Shown in pieces: positions 34,340 to 43,049 of a stretch of 64,000 nt of DNA. This stretch comes from an uncultured Alistipes sp. (lineage in GTDB: Bacteria > Bacteroidota > Bacteroidia > Bacteroidales > Rikenellaceae). The position numbers were made by a program, and so were the translations under genes. How positions within the stretch are numbered: position 1 is the first letter of the stretch; every line of letters begins with the position of its first letter. The notes under the pieces are model-generated. The model ran no database searches and was not told the origin of the DNA. It saw only the letters and a list, made by a program, of their open reading frames with translations. The stretch spans positions 1 to 64,000 of the forward strand of contig CASDSD010000001.1 of the NCBI GenBank assembly GCA_949283205.1. The letters are read 5' to 3'.

Positions 34340-36730
34340 TCAGTGCTGTATGGCGTTTATGGGGTTCTCGTTGGCGGCGCGCCAGCTGCGTGACGTAACC
34401 GTCACCACCGTTATCAGGCCCACGATTATCACGGCCGCCACGAACACCCACCAGTGCATCGGCATGCGCGTGGCGAAGCCCTGCAGCCAGCGGTCCACGA
34501 TGTAGTAGCTTATCGGCACTGCGATGACGGTGCATATGCCCACGATGCGCAGGAACTGCAGGTTGAACATCTCGAGTATCGAGCGCACCGAGGCGCCGTT
34601 CACGCGGCGTATGCCGATCTCCTTGCGGCGGTACTGCGTCTCGAAGAGCACCAGTCCGAATACGCCCAGCATCGAGATCACGATCGACAGCAGCGAGAAG
34701 GCCGCGATAAGGCGCGCCAGACGCTCTTCGGCGTTGTAATATTTGCCCAGCTCCTCGTCGAAGATCCTGACGTACACCTTGTCGGCCTCGAGCGAGGGGT
34801 CGAACGCCATAACCGCCTCGCGCACATAACGTATGGCCTCGCGGATGCCCGTGCCGGCCGCTATGCGCACATACACATGGCTCGGGTAATACCACGCCGT
34901 CGAACCGAAGACATAGAAGCAGAAGGGTTCCACACCGTACTGCAGCGGCTTGAAGTGGAAATCCTCGCAGAAACCCGCAATGTCGGTATCTCCGGAGTGT
35001 CCGCACACTTTGTCATCGAGGGTTAACTCGAACGCCTTCTTGGCGCTCTCGTTGAAGATGAAGATGCCTTCCGCGCGCTGGTAGTCGTCCTTGGTGAAAT
35101 TACGCCCTTCGACAACCTTGATACCCATGAAGTCGAGGAAGTTCCACGCCACGGGATAGCTCTGGAACGAAATCTGATGTCCCCTGAATCCACGTCCCCA
35201 GCCCATGCGCTGTGGCGCCACAATGTCGCCCGCGCAATAGGTGACATCGGTAACCATGGGATTCTGCTTGAGTTTGTCCGCGAGGGCATCCATCTGCTGG
35301 TAGCTGCCCATCGCAGGGCCGTCGACGGCAAGTATGCCGTCCTTGTCGAATCCCATGTCGTAGTTCATCATGTAGTTGTGTTGCATCTGTATGAATAGCG
35401 TCACGATGATGAGCGCGATCGAGATCACATACTGCACACCCACCAGCGTGTAACGCAGCACGCGGCCCGAGCGTGTGGCATGGAACGAACCCTTGATGAC
35501 GAACGCGGGCGAGAACGAGGTGATGTAGAATATCGGATAGAGGCTTATCAGGATACCCGCCACCACAGCTACGGCCACTAATCCCAGCGCCAGCGGCAGG
35601 TTTTCACCGACAGCCGCCGAGGTAGACAGGTAAGTTGCCATCTGCGTGTCGTTGAACACCACAACAAGGCCGTAAGCCACGACCAGCGCCACGATGAACA
35701 GTCCCACGGTCTCGGCCACGAATCCCACGCGCAGACGCGCGTTCGAGGCGCCGAATATCTTGCGCGTATTGACGGCGCGGATGCGCACGGGGATCAGCGC
35801 GAAGAAGAAGTTGATGAAGTTGATGAAGGCGATAACGATCACCAGCACGGCCATGACCAACAGCGTGTAGGAGGTGGCGATATTGCCCGTCGGCCCGTCG
35901 TTGTATTCCACATTCTTCGAGAAGTAGAGGTCGCGCACGTTGTTCAGGCGCGGCGCCTGTTCGCGTATCGCGCGCTCCACCTCCTCCTGTGTGAGGCCCC
36001 TACTGGATGCCTGTTTGCGAATATGATCCTTCATCTTCTCCTCCACGGCCCTGGGCGATGCACCTGGCGTAAGGCGCAGGTAGAAGGGGTCGTTCCAACT
36101 GGAACGGCTATGCTCCGACAACGGGACCATACCCATATACATATCGTTGCTGGCCACGCTGCTCGGCTTGGAAAAGTCGCGGTATATGGCCACGACGGTG
36201 AGCGTATGGCTGCCCTCGGCGGCGCCGCGACCCGAATGGATCACATCCCCGACATTTATACCGAAGCGCTTGGCCGCCGACTCGGATACGACGGCCCTAT
36301 ACGGCCCGATGAAGTCGTCGAACGAGCCGGTCACGCACTCGAAACCGAAGACATCGAGACCCGCGCGCTCGCAGTTGGTGCTGTTCATTGTAATGTTGTC
36401 GATCGTGTCGTTGCGCCGGATCGAGTAGTCACGGTTCGTATAGCCCTCGCAGCGGAATGTCGCCGCAGCCTTCACTTCGGGAATACCCTCACAGAACTCC
36501 AGCGGGTTGTGGCGGTTCCAGTTGGTCGCCCAGCGGCCGTCGGAATACCAGCTCGGATATTCCAGACGGTAGATGTCGGCGGCATCGGGCAGCGAGCGGT
36601 TATAGGATAAGTCGAAGACCACCTGCACCAATATAAGATAGGCCGCGGCAAAGGCCAGGCCCATGCCCGCTATGTTCAGCACCGACGAGACCTTGTATCG
36701 GCGCAGCAGCATAAGAAAATCGTAGAACAT
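34340..36730 (-). CDS. ABC transporter permease (MacB/FtsX type), 796 aa
   Basis: Starts MFYDFLMLLRRYKVSSVLNI. It has the same plan as the last permease: helix at about 15-40, periplasmic MacB-like domain, FtsX helices near 285-430 (VLVIVIAFINFINFFFALIPV), a second periplasmic domain, and a final helix cluster with the coupling motif YRRKEIGIRRVNGASVRSI near residue 690. It directly follows the adaptor gene (36-bp gap) and precedes the ATPase gene (87-bp gap). It likely forms, with the ATPase, adaptor and TolC-like protein, a tripartite exporter spanning the envelope. Confidence 0.9.
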   Translation of the reverse strand: MFYDFLMLLRRYKVSSVLNIAGMGLAFAAAYLILVQVVFDLSYNRSLPDAADIYRLEYPSWYSDGRWATNWNRHNPLEFCEGIPEVKAAATFRCEGYTNRDYSIRRNDTIDNITMNSTNCERAGLDVFGFECVTGSFDDFIGPYRAVVSESAAKRFGINVGDVIHSGRGAAEGSHTLTVVAIYRDFSKPSSVASNDMYMGMVPLSEHSRSSWNDPFYLRLTPGASPRAVEEKMKDHIRKQASSRGLTQEEVERAIREQAPRLNNVRDLYFSKNVEYNDGPTGNIATSYTLLVMAVLVIVIAFINFINFFFALIPVRIRAVNTRKIFGASNARLRVGFVAETVGLFIVALVVAYGLVVVFNDTQMATYLSTSAAVGENLPLALGLVAVAVVAGILISLYPIFYITSFSPAFVIKGSFHATRSGRVLRYTLVGVQYVISIALIIVTLFIQMQHNYMMNYDMGFDKDGILAVDGPAMGSYQQMDALADKLKQNPMVTDVTYCAGDIVAPQRMGWGRGFRGHQISFQSYPVAWNFLDFMGIKVVEGRNFTKDDYQRAEGIFIFNESAKKAFELTLDDKVCGHSGDTDIAGFCEDFHFKPLQYGVEPFCFYVFGSTAWYYPSHVYVRIAAGTGIREAIRYVREAVMAFDPSLEADKVYVRIFDEELGKYYNAEERLARLIAAFSLLSIVISMLGVFGLVLFETQYRRKEIGIRRVNGASVRSILEMFNLQFLRIVGICTVIAVPISYYIVDRWLQGFATRMPMHWWVFVAAVIIVGLITVVTVTSRSWRAANENPINAIQH

Positions 36731-36766
36731 AAATGTAAAAATTATTTATTGATTATTGCTTTCCGG

Positions 36767-38026
36767 TTATTTTAGTATCAGCACGTCGTGGTCGCCGAAG
36801 TTGTCGTACGACGAGGTTATCACGCGTTCGCCCGCGTCGAGACCCTCCACGACCTCGTAATACTGCGGGTTCTGGCGGCCGATGCGTATCGGGCGGCGGT
36901 GCGCCTTCTCGCCCGAGGCGTCCACGACGTATATCCACGAGCCTCCCGTCGACTGGTAGAACGAGCCGCGCGGGATCATGATCGACTCGGTGGGCTGCCC
37001 CAGCTGCAGGTTGAGATAATAGGTCTGGCCGCTGCGGATATTCTCCGGAATGTCGCCCGTGAAGACGAAGTCGGCCTTGAACTGCCCCTCGCGCACCTCG
37101 GGATAGACCTTGCGCAGGAGCATCTCGAAACGCGTCTCCTGACGCTCGAACGAGGCCGTGAGGCCCATCGTCACGCGGTCGATATAGTGTTCGTCGATCT
37201 GCGCCGTCACCTTGTAGGCCGACAGGTCGTTCACCTGACCGATAGCCGTACCCTGCCCTACCGACTGTCCGAGTACGATGTCCAGCATACCCACCTCGCC
37301 GTCGATCGGGGCCTTCACCTTGAGGTTGTCGACACGCTCGCGGATGAGCTGCATGTTGAGCGTCATCGAGTGGAGGCTCTCCTCCATCTGCCCCACCTGG
37401 TTCGAGCGGAAGAGCGAATCCTGACGCTGTTTCTCGATGTTGAGCGTGCGCTTGTTCAGCGCCAGTTCGTAGTCCTCCTTGGCCTGCATCCACTCCTCCT
37501 GCGAGAGGAGCTCGTTCCTGTAGAGCCGTTCCTTGCGCTCGTAGTCGCGGCGCTTGCGCTCGACGTCGATATCGAGCTGCAACTGCTCCTGCCGCAGCGA
37601 CAGGCGCTCCTGCTCCATCGAGATGAGGGTGTTGCGCAGGATGTTCTGCTTCTCGGCCAGGTCGGCCTCCGACTGCAGGATCTGCATGCTCAGCGAGTTG
37701 TTCGACATCTCGATAATGACGTCGCCCTTTTTGACCTTCGTGCCCTCCTCGGACACGATACGCTCCACGACGCCCGACTCAAGGGGCGAGAGCTGCACCG
37801 TCGTGATGGGCTGCACCGTGCCCGTAAGGCGCACGTAGTCGTTGAACTCGCCCGCCTCGACCTCCGAGACGGTCACCACGTCGGCATCCACGCGCAGCGT
37901 CGAGGCGTTGTCGCGCAGCAGAAGCCACAGGACGAATACAAGGAACACGCCGCCGAAGGCGTATGGCAGGTTCTTCATCTGCAGGAGGGCTCTCCAGCCC
38001 GTCTTCTTTTCGAGTTTGATATCCAT
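36767..38026 (-). CDS. Membrane-fusion (HlyD/MacA-type) adaptor protein
   Basis: Encodes 419 aa. One N-terminal anchor helix lies at about residues 21-41 (YAFGGVFLVFVLWLLL). The first half of a lipoyl/barrel-sandwich domain follows (VRLTGTVQPITTVQLSPLES, GTKVKKGDVII), then a long coiled coil at about 110-235 rich in E/Q/R. The second lipoyl half is VKAPIDGEVGMLDIVLGQSV, followed by beta-barrel and membrane-proximal domains. Adaptors of this type link the inner-membrane permease to the TolC-like channel. It is second in the operon, 68 bp after the TolC-like gene. Confidence 0.93.
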   Translation of the reverse strand: MDIKLEKKTGWRALLQMKNLPYAFGGVFLVFVLWLLLRDNASTLRVDADVVTVSEVEAGEFNDYVRLTGTVQPITTVQLSPLESGVVERIVSEEGTKVKKGDVIIEMSNNSLSMQILQSEADLAEKQNILRNTLISMEQERLSLRQEQLQLDIDVERKRRDYERKERLYRNELLSQEEWMQAKEDYELALNKRTLNIEKQRQDSLFRSNQVGQMEESLHSMTLNMQLIRERVDNLKVKAPIDGEVGMLDIVLGQSVGQGTAIGQVNDLSAYKVTAQIDEHYIDRVTMGLTASFERQETRFEMLLRKVYPEVREGQFKADFVFTGDIPENIRSGQTYYLNLQLGQPTESIMIPRGSFYQSTGGSWIYVVDASGEKAHRRPIRIGRQNPQYYEVVEGLDAGERVITSSYDNFGDHDVLILK

Positions 38027-38094
38027 AGCTATATGTTTTTATTTATTATCTATCCGTTTGCTCACTCCGATGTCCGGCATCGCATCTTTCGGCC

Positions 38095-39420
38095 CTACCG
38101 GCGGATCAGAGGCTCGCCGTTGTAGTAATCGACCATGCGGCACTTTATTATATACTGCAGCCGCACCTGCAGCAGGTCGGAACGCGCCTGCAGCAGGTTG
38201 TTGGCCGCCGTCTGCAGCTCGAGGACCGAGACCATGCCCTCGGAGAACTTCTGCGACATGCTGCGGTATGCCAGCTCGTTGGCCCGCACCTTCTTCTGGC
38301 CCTGCACGTACTGCTTGCCGTAGTTCTGCATCTCCTGATAGGTCTGCGTCACCTCGCTCTCGAGCGTGCGCAGCAGCTCCTCGTGCTGCAGCACGGCGTT
38401 GTCGAAGCTGAGCTTCGCCTTGTGCTTCGAGACGCGGCGGCCCAAACCCGAGAAGATCGGTATCGACATCGACACGCCCACATAGGAACCGCGGTTGTTG
38501 CGCAGCTGGCGGAAGAAGTGGTCATAGTTCGAGCCGTCGTCCAGATTGGTGAAGTAGTTGGTGCTGTACCCGCCCGAAAGGCTTATCGAGGGGAGATAGC
38601 GGCCCTTTGCCGTGGCGTAGTTGATACGGTAGTAGCGGTTGTTCATCTCGGCCGCACGCACCTGGGGATTGAACTCCAGGGCATACTCCAGCACCTGCGA
38701 CAGCGGCTCGCCCACCATCACGCCGTCGATGTTCACGTTCGTATCCACCTCGAACGGCTCCCCCTGCGGGTAGTTCATCACCCTGCGCAGGGCGATGAGA
38801 GCCAGCGCGAGGCTGTTCTGCTGCTGCGTGAGCAGGTAGTCGTAGTTGGCCACCTGCGCCTCGATCTCCGCCACGTCGGCCGGGGCCTTGTCCCCCAGCT
38901 CGTAGTGCATACGCACCTGCTCAAGCTCCGTGCGGCTCGCCTCGAGCTGCTCGCGCGCTATATCGACGGCGCCCGTATAATATACCACGTCGAAGTATGC
39001 CGACATGGTGTTCATCGCCACCTCGTCGCGCGCAAGCTGCAGCTCCTCGACACCCTTGGCGCGAAGAACCTTCGTCGCGCGGATAGAGTTTATGGTCGAG
39101 AGGCCGTTGAAGACCGTGATCGAACCCGATATACCGTACGAGTTGCTGAAGGTGGAGGTTGTGGTGTAGGTATTTGTCTCGGGGTCGATCGAACGGCCGA
39201 AGCTCAAATTACCCCCGGTCGAGGTACTCACCGAAGGCAGTGCCGACGCCACGGCGTTGATGTAGTCCTGCCGCGTACTCTCCAGCGAATTGACCTGCTG
39301 CCCCACCGACGTCGAGTGCTCGACGGCATAGGCCATGCAATCCTCCAGAGACATGCGCTCCTGCGCCTGCAAAGGTGTCAATAAAATAGACACCGCAAGG
39401 GTTAAAAATGCTCGTTTCAT
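38095..39420 (-). CDS. TolC-family outer-membrane efflux protein
   Basis: Encodes 441 aa. The ATG at 39420 (MKRAFLTLAVSILLTPLQAQ) is preferred. The longer reading starts at a TTG four codons upstream. After the signal peptide come the paired TolC helices: LSLEDC-like start (MSLEDCMAYAVEHS), the repeated 'N-P-Q-V-R-A-A-E' turn (LEFNPQVRAAEMNN) near residue 225, and long heptad-rich helices ending in ARSDLLQVRLQYIIKCRMVDYYNGEPL. It forms the outer-membrane exit duct of the exporter encoded downstream. It is first in the operon, divergent from the sigma-54-type regulator. Confidence 0.93.
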   Translation of the reverse strand: MKRAFLTLAVSILLTPLQAQERMSLEDCMAYAVEHSTSVGQQVNSLESTRQDYINAVASALPSVSTSTGGNLSFGRSIDPETNTYTTTSTFSNSYGISGSITVFNGLSTINSIRATKVLRAKGVEELQLARDEVAMNTMSAYFDVVYYTGAVDIAREQLEASRTELEQVRMHYELGDKAPADVAEIEAQVANYDYLLTQQQNSLALALIALRRVMNYPQGEPFEVDTNVNIDGVMVGEPLSQVLEYALEFNPQVRAAEMNNRYYRINYATAKGRYLPSISLSGGYSTNYFTNLDDGSNYDHFFRQLRNNRGSYVGVSMSIPIFSGLGRRVSKHKAKLSFDNAVLQHEELLRTLESEVTQTYQEMQNYGKQYVQGQKKVRANELAYRSMSQKFSEGMVSVLELQTAANNLLQARSDLLQVRLQYIIKCRMVDYYNGEPLIRR

Positions 39421-39560
39421 ATCTGTTTTCAATTGTTTTTCCGTTTGCCCCTCATATGTACCAAAGACATGCCAACCGGATCAACATGCTTACTGACAAC
39501 ATCTTAACAAAACAGTCCCTCCGGAAAACCGTCTAAAAATTTGACACTGCGATAAATTTT

Positions 39561-39592
39561 TTTGACATTCGGCCCTTTTCCGAGTATCTTTG
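39561..39592 (+). promoter_or_regulatory. Promoter of the NtrC-type regulator/kinase pair
   Basis: TTTG (39561-39564), 20 bp, TATCTTTG (39585-39592): an exact vegetative consensus, 17 bp before the ATG at 39609. Confidence 0.85.
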
Positions 39593-39608
39593 TGAAAAAA
39601 GATTCGCG

Positions 39609-40973
39609 ATGGCCAAACAGGGATCAATACTCATAGTGGACGACAACAAGGCGATACTCTCGGCCGTGAAGCTGCTCGCGGACAAATATTTCGAGAAGGT
39701 GCTGACCCTCTCGTCGCCCAACTCGCTCGTCTCGCTCATGCGTACGGAACGCCCCGACGTGGTGCTGCTCGACATGAACTTCAACGCCGGCATCAACACC
39801 GGAAACGAGGGCATCTACTGGCTGCAGCAGATCCTCGACCGCTACCCCGCGACCAAGGTGGTGCTCTTCACCGCCTATGCCGACATAGACCTGGCGGTGA
39901 AGGCGATGAAGATGGGCGCCGTGGACTTCGTGGTCAAGCCGTGGGACAACGACAAGCTCATCGCCTCGCTGCGCAACGCCTACCGTCTGGCCACACACCG
40001 CACCGACGGCAGGAAGAACACCGCCAGGAGCACAACCGCCGCCCCCATGCTCTGGGGCGGGAGCGAGGCCATGGCACGCATACGCCGGATCGTGGACAAG
40101 GTTGCCGTCACCGACGCCAACATACTCATCACGGGCGAGAACGGCACGGGCAAGGACATGCTCGCACGCGAGATACACCGTCTGTCGCTGCGGCGCAACG
40201 AGCCCTTCGTCGATGTCAACGTAGGGGCCATCCCCGACACGCTCTTCGAGAGCGAGCTCTTCGGCCACGTCAAGGGGGCCTTCACCGACGCCCGCAGCGA
40301 CCATGCCGGCAAGTTCGAGACCGCCTCGGGCGGTACGCTCTTCCTCGACGAGATAGGCAACCTGCCGCAGCACCTGCAGGCCAAGCTGCTCACGGCGCTG
40401 CAGAACCGCAGCATCATGCCCCTGGGCGGCAACACCCCGCGCACGGTAGACATACGCCTCATCGCAGCCACGAACCGCGACCTGCAGGCGATGGTCGCCG
40501 AGGGGGCTTTCCGCCAGGACCTGCTCTACCGTATAAATACGATCCATATCGAGCTGCCGCCGCTGCGCCGCCGCAGGGAGGACATAGTACCCCTGGCGGA
40601 GATGTTCCTCGCGCGCTACGCCGAAAAGTACGGCAAGCAGGACGTAATAATGACGCAGGCGGCAACCGACCGTCTCACCGCATGCCGCTGGGAGGGAAAC
40701 GTACGCGAGCTGCAACACGCCGTGGAGAAGGCCGTCATCATGAGCGATGACGGCGTCATACGCCCCGACGCCTTCCCCGCGCCGACCGTAGAGGCCGCCG
40801 CCGACAGTCACGATGCCGGGGACGGGGGCGATGCCGCCACCCTCGAGGAGATGGAGCGCCGCATGATCCGCCAGGCCATCGCCGCACACAACGGCAACCT
40901 CACCCTCGTGGCCCAGCAGCTCGGCATAACGCGACAGACGCTCTACAACAAGATCAAGCGTTACGGACTATGA
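39609..40973 (+). CDS. Sigma-54-dependent response regulator (NtrC family)
   Basis: Encodes 454 aa in three domains. The receiver domain (1-120) has DD at 11-12, phospho-acceptor Asp near 55 in VVLLDMNFN, and Lys in VVKPWD. The AAA+ domain (about 145-375) has Walker A GENGTGKD near 176, Walker B GGTLFLDEIGN and the arginine region NTPRTVDIRLIAATNRDL. The Fis-type HTH (about 410-454) contains LVAQQLGITRQTLYNKIKRYGL. The sigma-54 contact loop reads GAFTDA instead of GAFTGA, a variant I have seen in other Bacteroidetes. It probably activates the divergent exporter operon from a sigma-54 promoter. It overlaps the kinase gene by 4 bp. Confidence 0.95.
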   Translation: MAKQGSILIVDDNKAILSAVKLLADKYFEKVLTLSSPNSLVSLMRTERPDVVLLDMNFNAGINTGNEGIYWLQQILDRYPATKVVLFTAYADIDLAVKAMKMGAVDFVVKPWDNDKLIASLRNAYRLATHRTDGRKNTARSTTAAPMLWGGSEAMARIRRIVDKVAVTDANILITGENGTGKDMLAREIHRLSLRRNEPFVDVNVGAIPDTLFESELFGHVKGAFTDARSDHAGKFETASGGTLFLDEIGNLPQHLQAKLLTALQNRSIMPLGGNTPRTVDIRLIAATNRDLQAMVAEGAFRQDLLYRINTIHIELPPLRRRREDIVPLAEMFLARYAEKYGKQDVIMTQAATDRLTACRWEGNVRELQHAVEKAVIMSDDGVIRPDAFPAPTVEAAADSHDAGDGGDAATLEEMERRMIRQAIAAHNGNLTLVAQQLGITRQTLYNKIKRYGL

Positions 40974-42274
40974 AGAAACGCAAGATCCCATACAGCCGGA
41001 TCATCTTCGACATCCTGCTCATCGTCGCAGCCACGGCCATAACCACGGCCGCGCTGCTGCTGCGCAAGCACTCGATACTCATCGCAACGGTGCCGATGCT
41101 TATCTATGCGGTGCTGTCGCTTTTCAACATATATCAGGAGATAGTAAGGCGCATATCGTTCATCTTCAACGCCGTGAAGAACGACGACTACTCCTTCCGC
41201 TTCGCCGACACTCCCGCCGTCACCGACTACGCGCTGGTGAACTACTCGCTCAACCGCATAAAGGAGGTGCTCGACTCGGCCAAGCTGCAGATACGCGAGA
41301 AGGAGAAGTACTTCGAACTGATAATGGAGTGCGCCAACATAGGCATCATCACCGTAATGAAGAACGGCTCGGTGGTGCAGGCAAACAGCAAGGCGACAAA
41401 CCTTTTCGGGCTGATGCGCCTGACGCACATAAACCAGCTGCGCCCGATATCGGAGACGCTGGCCGACGCCCTGCACAAGATACGCAACGGCGAGCAGACG
41501 CTCGTACGCTATGTCAACGAGACGGGCGAGATGAGCCTGTCGCTCAACTGCTCGGACTTGAAGCTGGGCGAGCGCGACTTGCGGGTAATAACCATAGGCG
41601 ACGTAAACAACGAACTGAGTGACAAGGAGATCGAGTCGTGGGACAAGCTCACGCGCATCCTTACGCACGAGATAATGAACTCGCTGGCTCCCGTCACCTC
41701 GATAAGCCATACGCTGCTGACCTCGGCACCCGACGGCAAGGAGATGCAAAGCGGCCTGCAGACGATCCACGCCACGAGCAAACGGCTGATGTCGTTCGTC
41801 GACTCGTTCCGACAGGTGACGCGTCTGCCCGCGCCGCAGAAGACGCCCTTTTACCTTGTGGAGCTGGTGAACGAGGCGGCCTCTCTGAACAACCTGCACG
41901 GCGAACAGCTCGAGACGGAGATCGACCCCGCCGACACGATGCTCTATGCCGACCGCATGCTCATGTCGCAGGTTATGGTCAACCTGATCAAGAACGCATG
42001 CGAGGCGACAGCCGCCCTCGGCGACGACAGACGCATCGGCGTACGTTCGTTTATCGACGGTAACGAGCGGGTGAACATAGAGGTGAGCGACAACGGCGAC
42101 GCCATCCCGCCCGAGATCGCCGAGAACATATTCACACCCTTTTTATCGACCAAGACAGACGGCTCGGGCATCGGCCTCGCCGTCTCGCGACAGATCGTAC
42201 ACATGCACGGCGGCACGCTGCGCCTGACGCACAACCGTGCCGGACATGTCGCATTCACAATAATCCTCGACTGA
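40970..42274 (+). CDS. Sensor histidine kinase (NtrB-like)
   Basis: Encodes 434 aa. Two N-terminal helices lie at about 12-30 and 37-55, with almost no periplasmic loop, so it probably senses a membrane or cytoplasmic signal. A PAS-like region follows (about 105-215; LIMECANIGIITVMKNGSVVQANSKA). The H-box is LTHEIMNSLAPVTSISH with His near 234, and ATPase motifs are VNLIKNACEAT (N box), SDNGDAIP (G1) and GSGIGLAVSRQIV (G2). Coupling through the overlapping ATGA to the NtrC-type regulator shows they form one system. It is convergent with the second two-component pair. Confidence 0.95.
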   Translation: MKKRKIPYSRIIFDILLIVAATAITTAALLLRKHSILIATVPMLIYAVLSLFNIYQEIVRRISFIFNAVKNDDYSFRFADTPAVTDYALVNYSLNRIKEVLDSAKLQIREKEKYFELIMECANIGIITVMKNGSVVQANSKATNLFGLMRLTHINQLRPISETLADALHKIRNGEQTLVRYVNETGEMSLSLNCSDLKLGERDLRVITIGDVNNELSDKEIESWDKLTRILTHEIMNSLAPVTSISHTLLTSAPDGKEMQSGLQTIHATSKRLMSFVDSFRQVTRLPAPQKTPFYLVELVNEAASLNNLHGEQLETEIDPADTMLYADRMLMSQVMVNLIKNACEATAALGDDRRIGVRSFIDGNERVNIEVSDNGDAIPPEIAENIFTPFLSTKTDGSGIGLAVSRQIVHMHGGTLRLTHNRAGHVAFTIILD

Positions 42275-42356
42275 ACCGCAGAACCGACCCAACCATGATG
42301 ACGGGACGCCCGGATGCCGGCCGGCGCAAAACGGGGGAGGGCGGCGAAGCCGAAAA

Positions 42357-43049
42357 TCAATCCACCTGGAGCTTGTATCCCACGCCGCGGGCATTCACTA
42401 TCGACACCGAGCCGTCCTCCTCGAGACGGTGGCGCAGCTTGGTGATGAAGACATTGAGGCTGCGGGCATTGAAGTAGCTGTCGTCGCCCCACACCTCCAT
42501 GAGGATGGTGCGCGTATCGACCACCTCGTTCATGCTGCGGCAGAGCATCGCCAGCACCCGTGCCTCGCGGTTGGGCAGCACGCAGTCGCCCTGCGCCGAT
42601 CCCGAAAGTGTCCAGTTCAACGTATTGAAGCGGAACCGCCCGAAGGAGAACTCCACGGGGGCGGGCACCGCCGCCGCACTCCGCGCCGCCAACGCCCGCA
42701 CGCGCGCCAGCAGCTCGGTCATGGCGAAGGGCTTGCGCAGGTAGTCGTTGCCGCCGGTGTCGAAACCGCGCACCACGTCGTCGGCCGACGATCGGGCCGA
42801 GAGGAAGAGTATCTGCACCCCGGCATCCGCCTTGCGCATATGCTCCGCAAGCGTGAAACCGTCCATCGCCGGCATCATTATGTCGGTCACCACCACCCGC
42901 GGCGAGAGTGCGAAGAACGACCGCAGACCCTCGTGTCCGTCCGCGGCCCCCGCGCACGTGAAGCCCGCGGCACGCAGCGCATCACAGACGATGCGCAGCA
43001 GCGTCGGCTCGTCCTCAACCACCAGCACATCTACCCTATCCTCTTCCAT
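42357..43049 (-). CDS. OmpR-family response regulator
   Basis: Encodes 230 aa. The receiver domain has ED at about 12-13, phospho-acceptor Asp near 55 in RVVVTDIMMPAMDG and Lys in YLRKPFA. The winged-helix DNA-binding domain (about 130-230) has PNREARVLAMLCRSMNEVVD, the recognition helix NARSLNVFITKLRHRL, and the wing NARGVGYKLQVD. It overlaps the kinase gene by 14 bp. It is the likely binder of the tandem TTAAC boxes upstream of the divergent GLPGLI genes, since OmpR-family proteins typically bind direct repeats with 10-11-bp period. Confidence 0.95.
   Translation of the reverse strand: MEEDRVDVLVVEDEPTLLRIVCDALRAAGFTCAGAADGHEGLRSFFALSPRVVVTDIMMPAMDGFTLAEHMRKADAGVQILFLSARSSADDVVRGFDTGGNDYLRKPFAMTELLARVRALAARSAAAVPAPVEFSFGRFRFNTLNWTLSGSAQGDCVLPNREARVLAMLCRSMNEVVDTRTILMEVWGDDSYFNARSLNVFITKLRHRLEEDGSVSIVNARGVGYKLQVD

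Noticed and set aside
39460-39475. Sigma-54 promoter for the exporter operon (minus-strand TTGGCATG followed by TTTGG)
   Set aside because: The -24 GG half is good but the -12 half lacks GC at the required 10-bp spacing. A -7-like TGTCTTTG also lies there. The evidence is too weak to list as a promoter although the neighbouring activator makes one likely.
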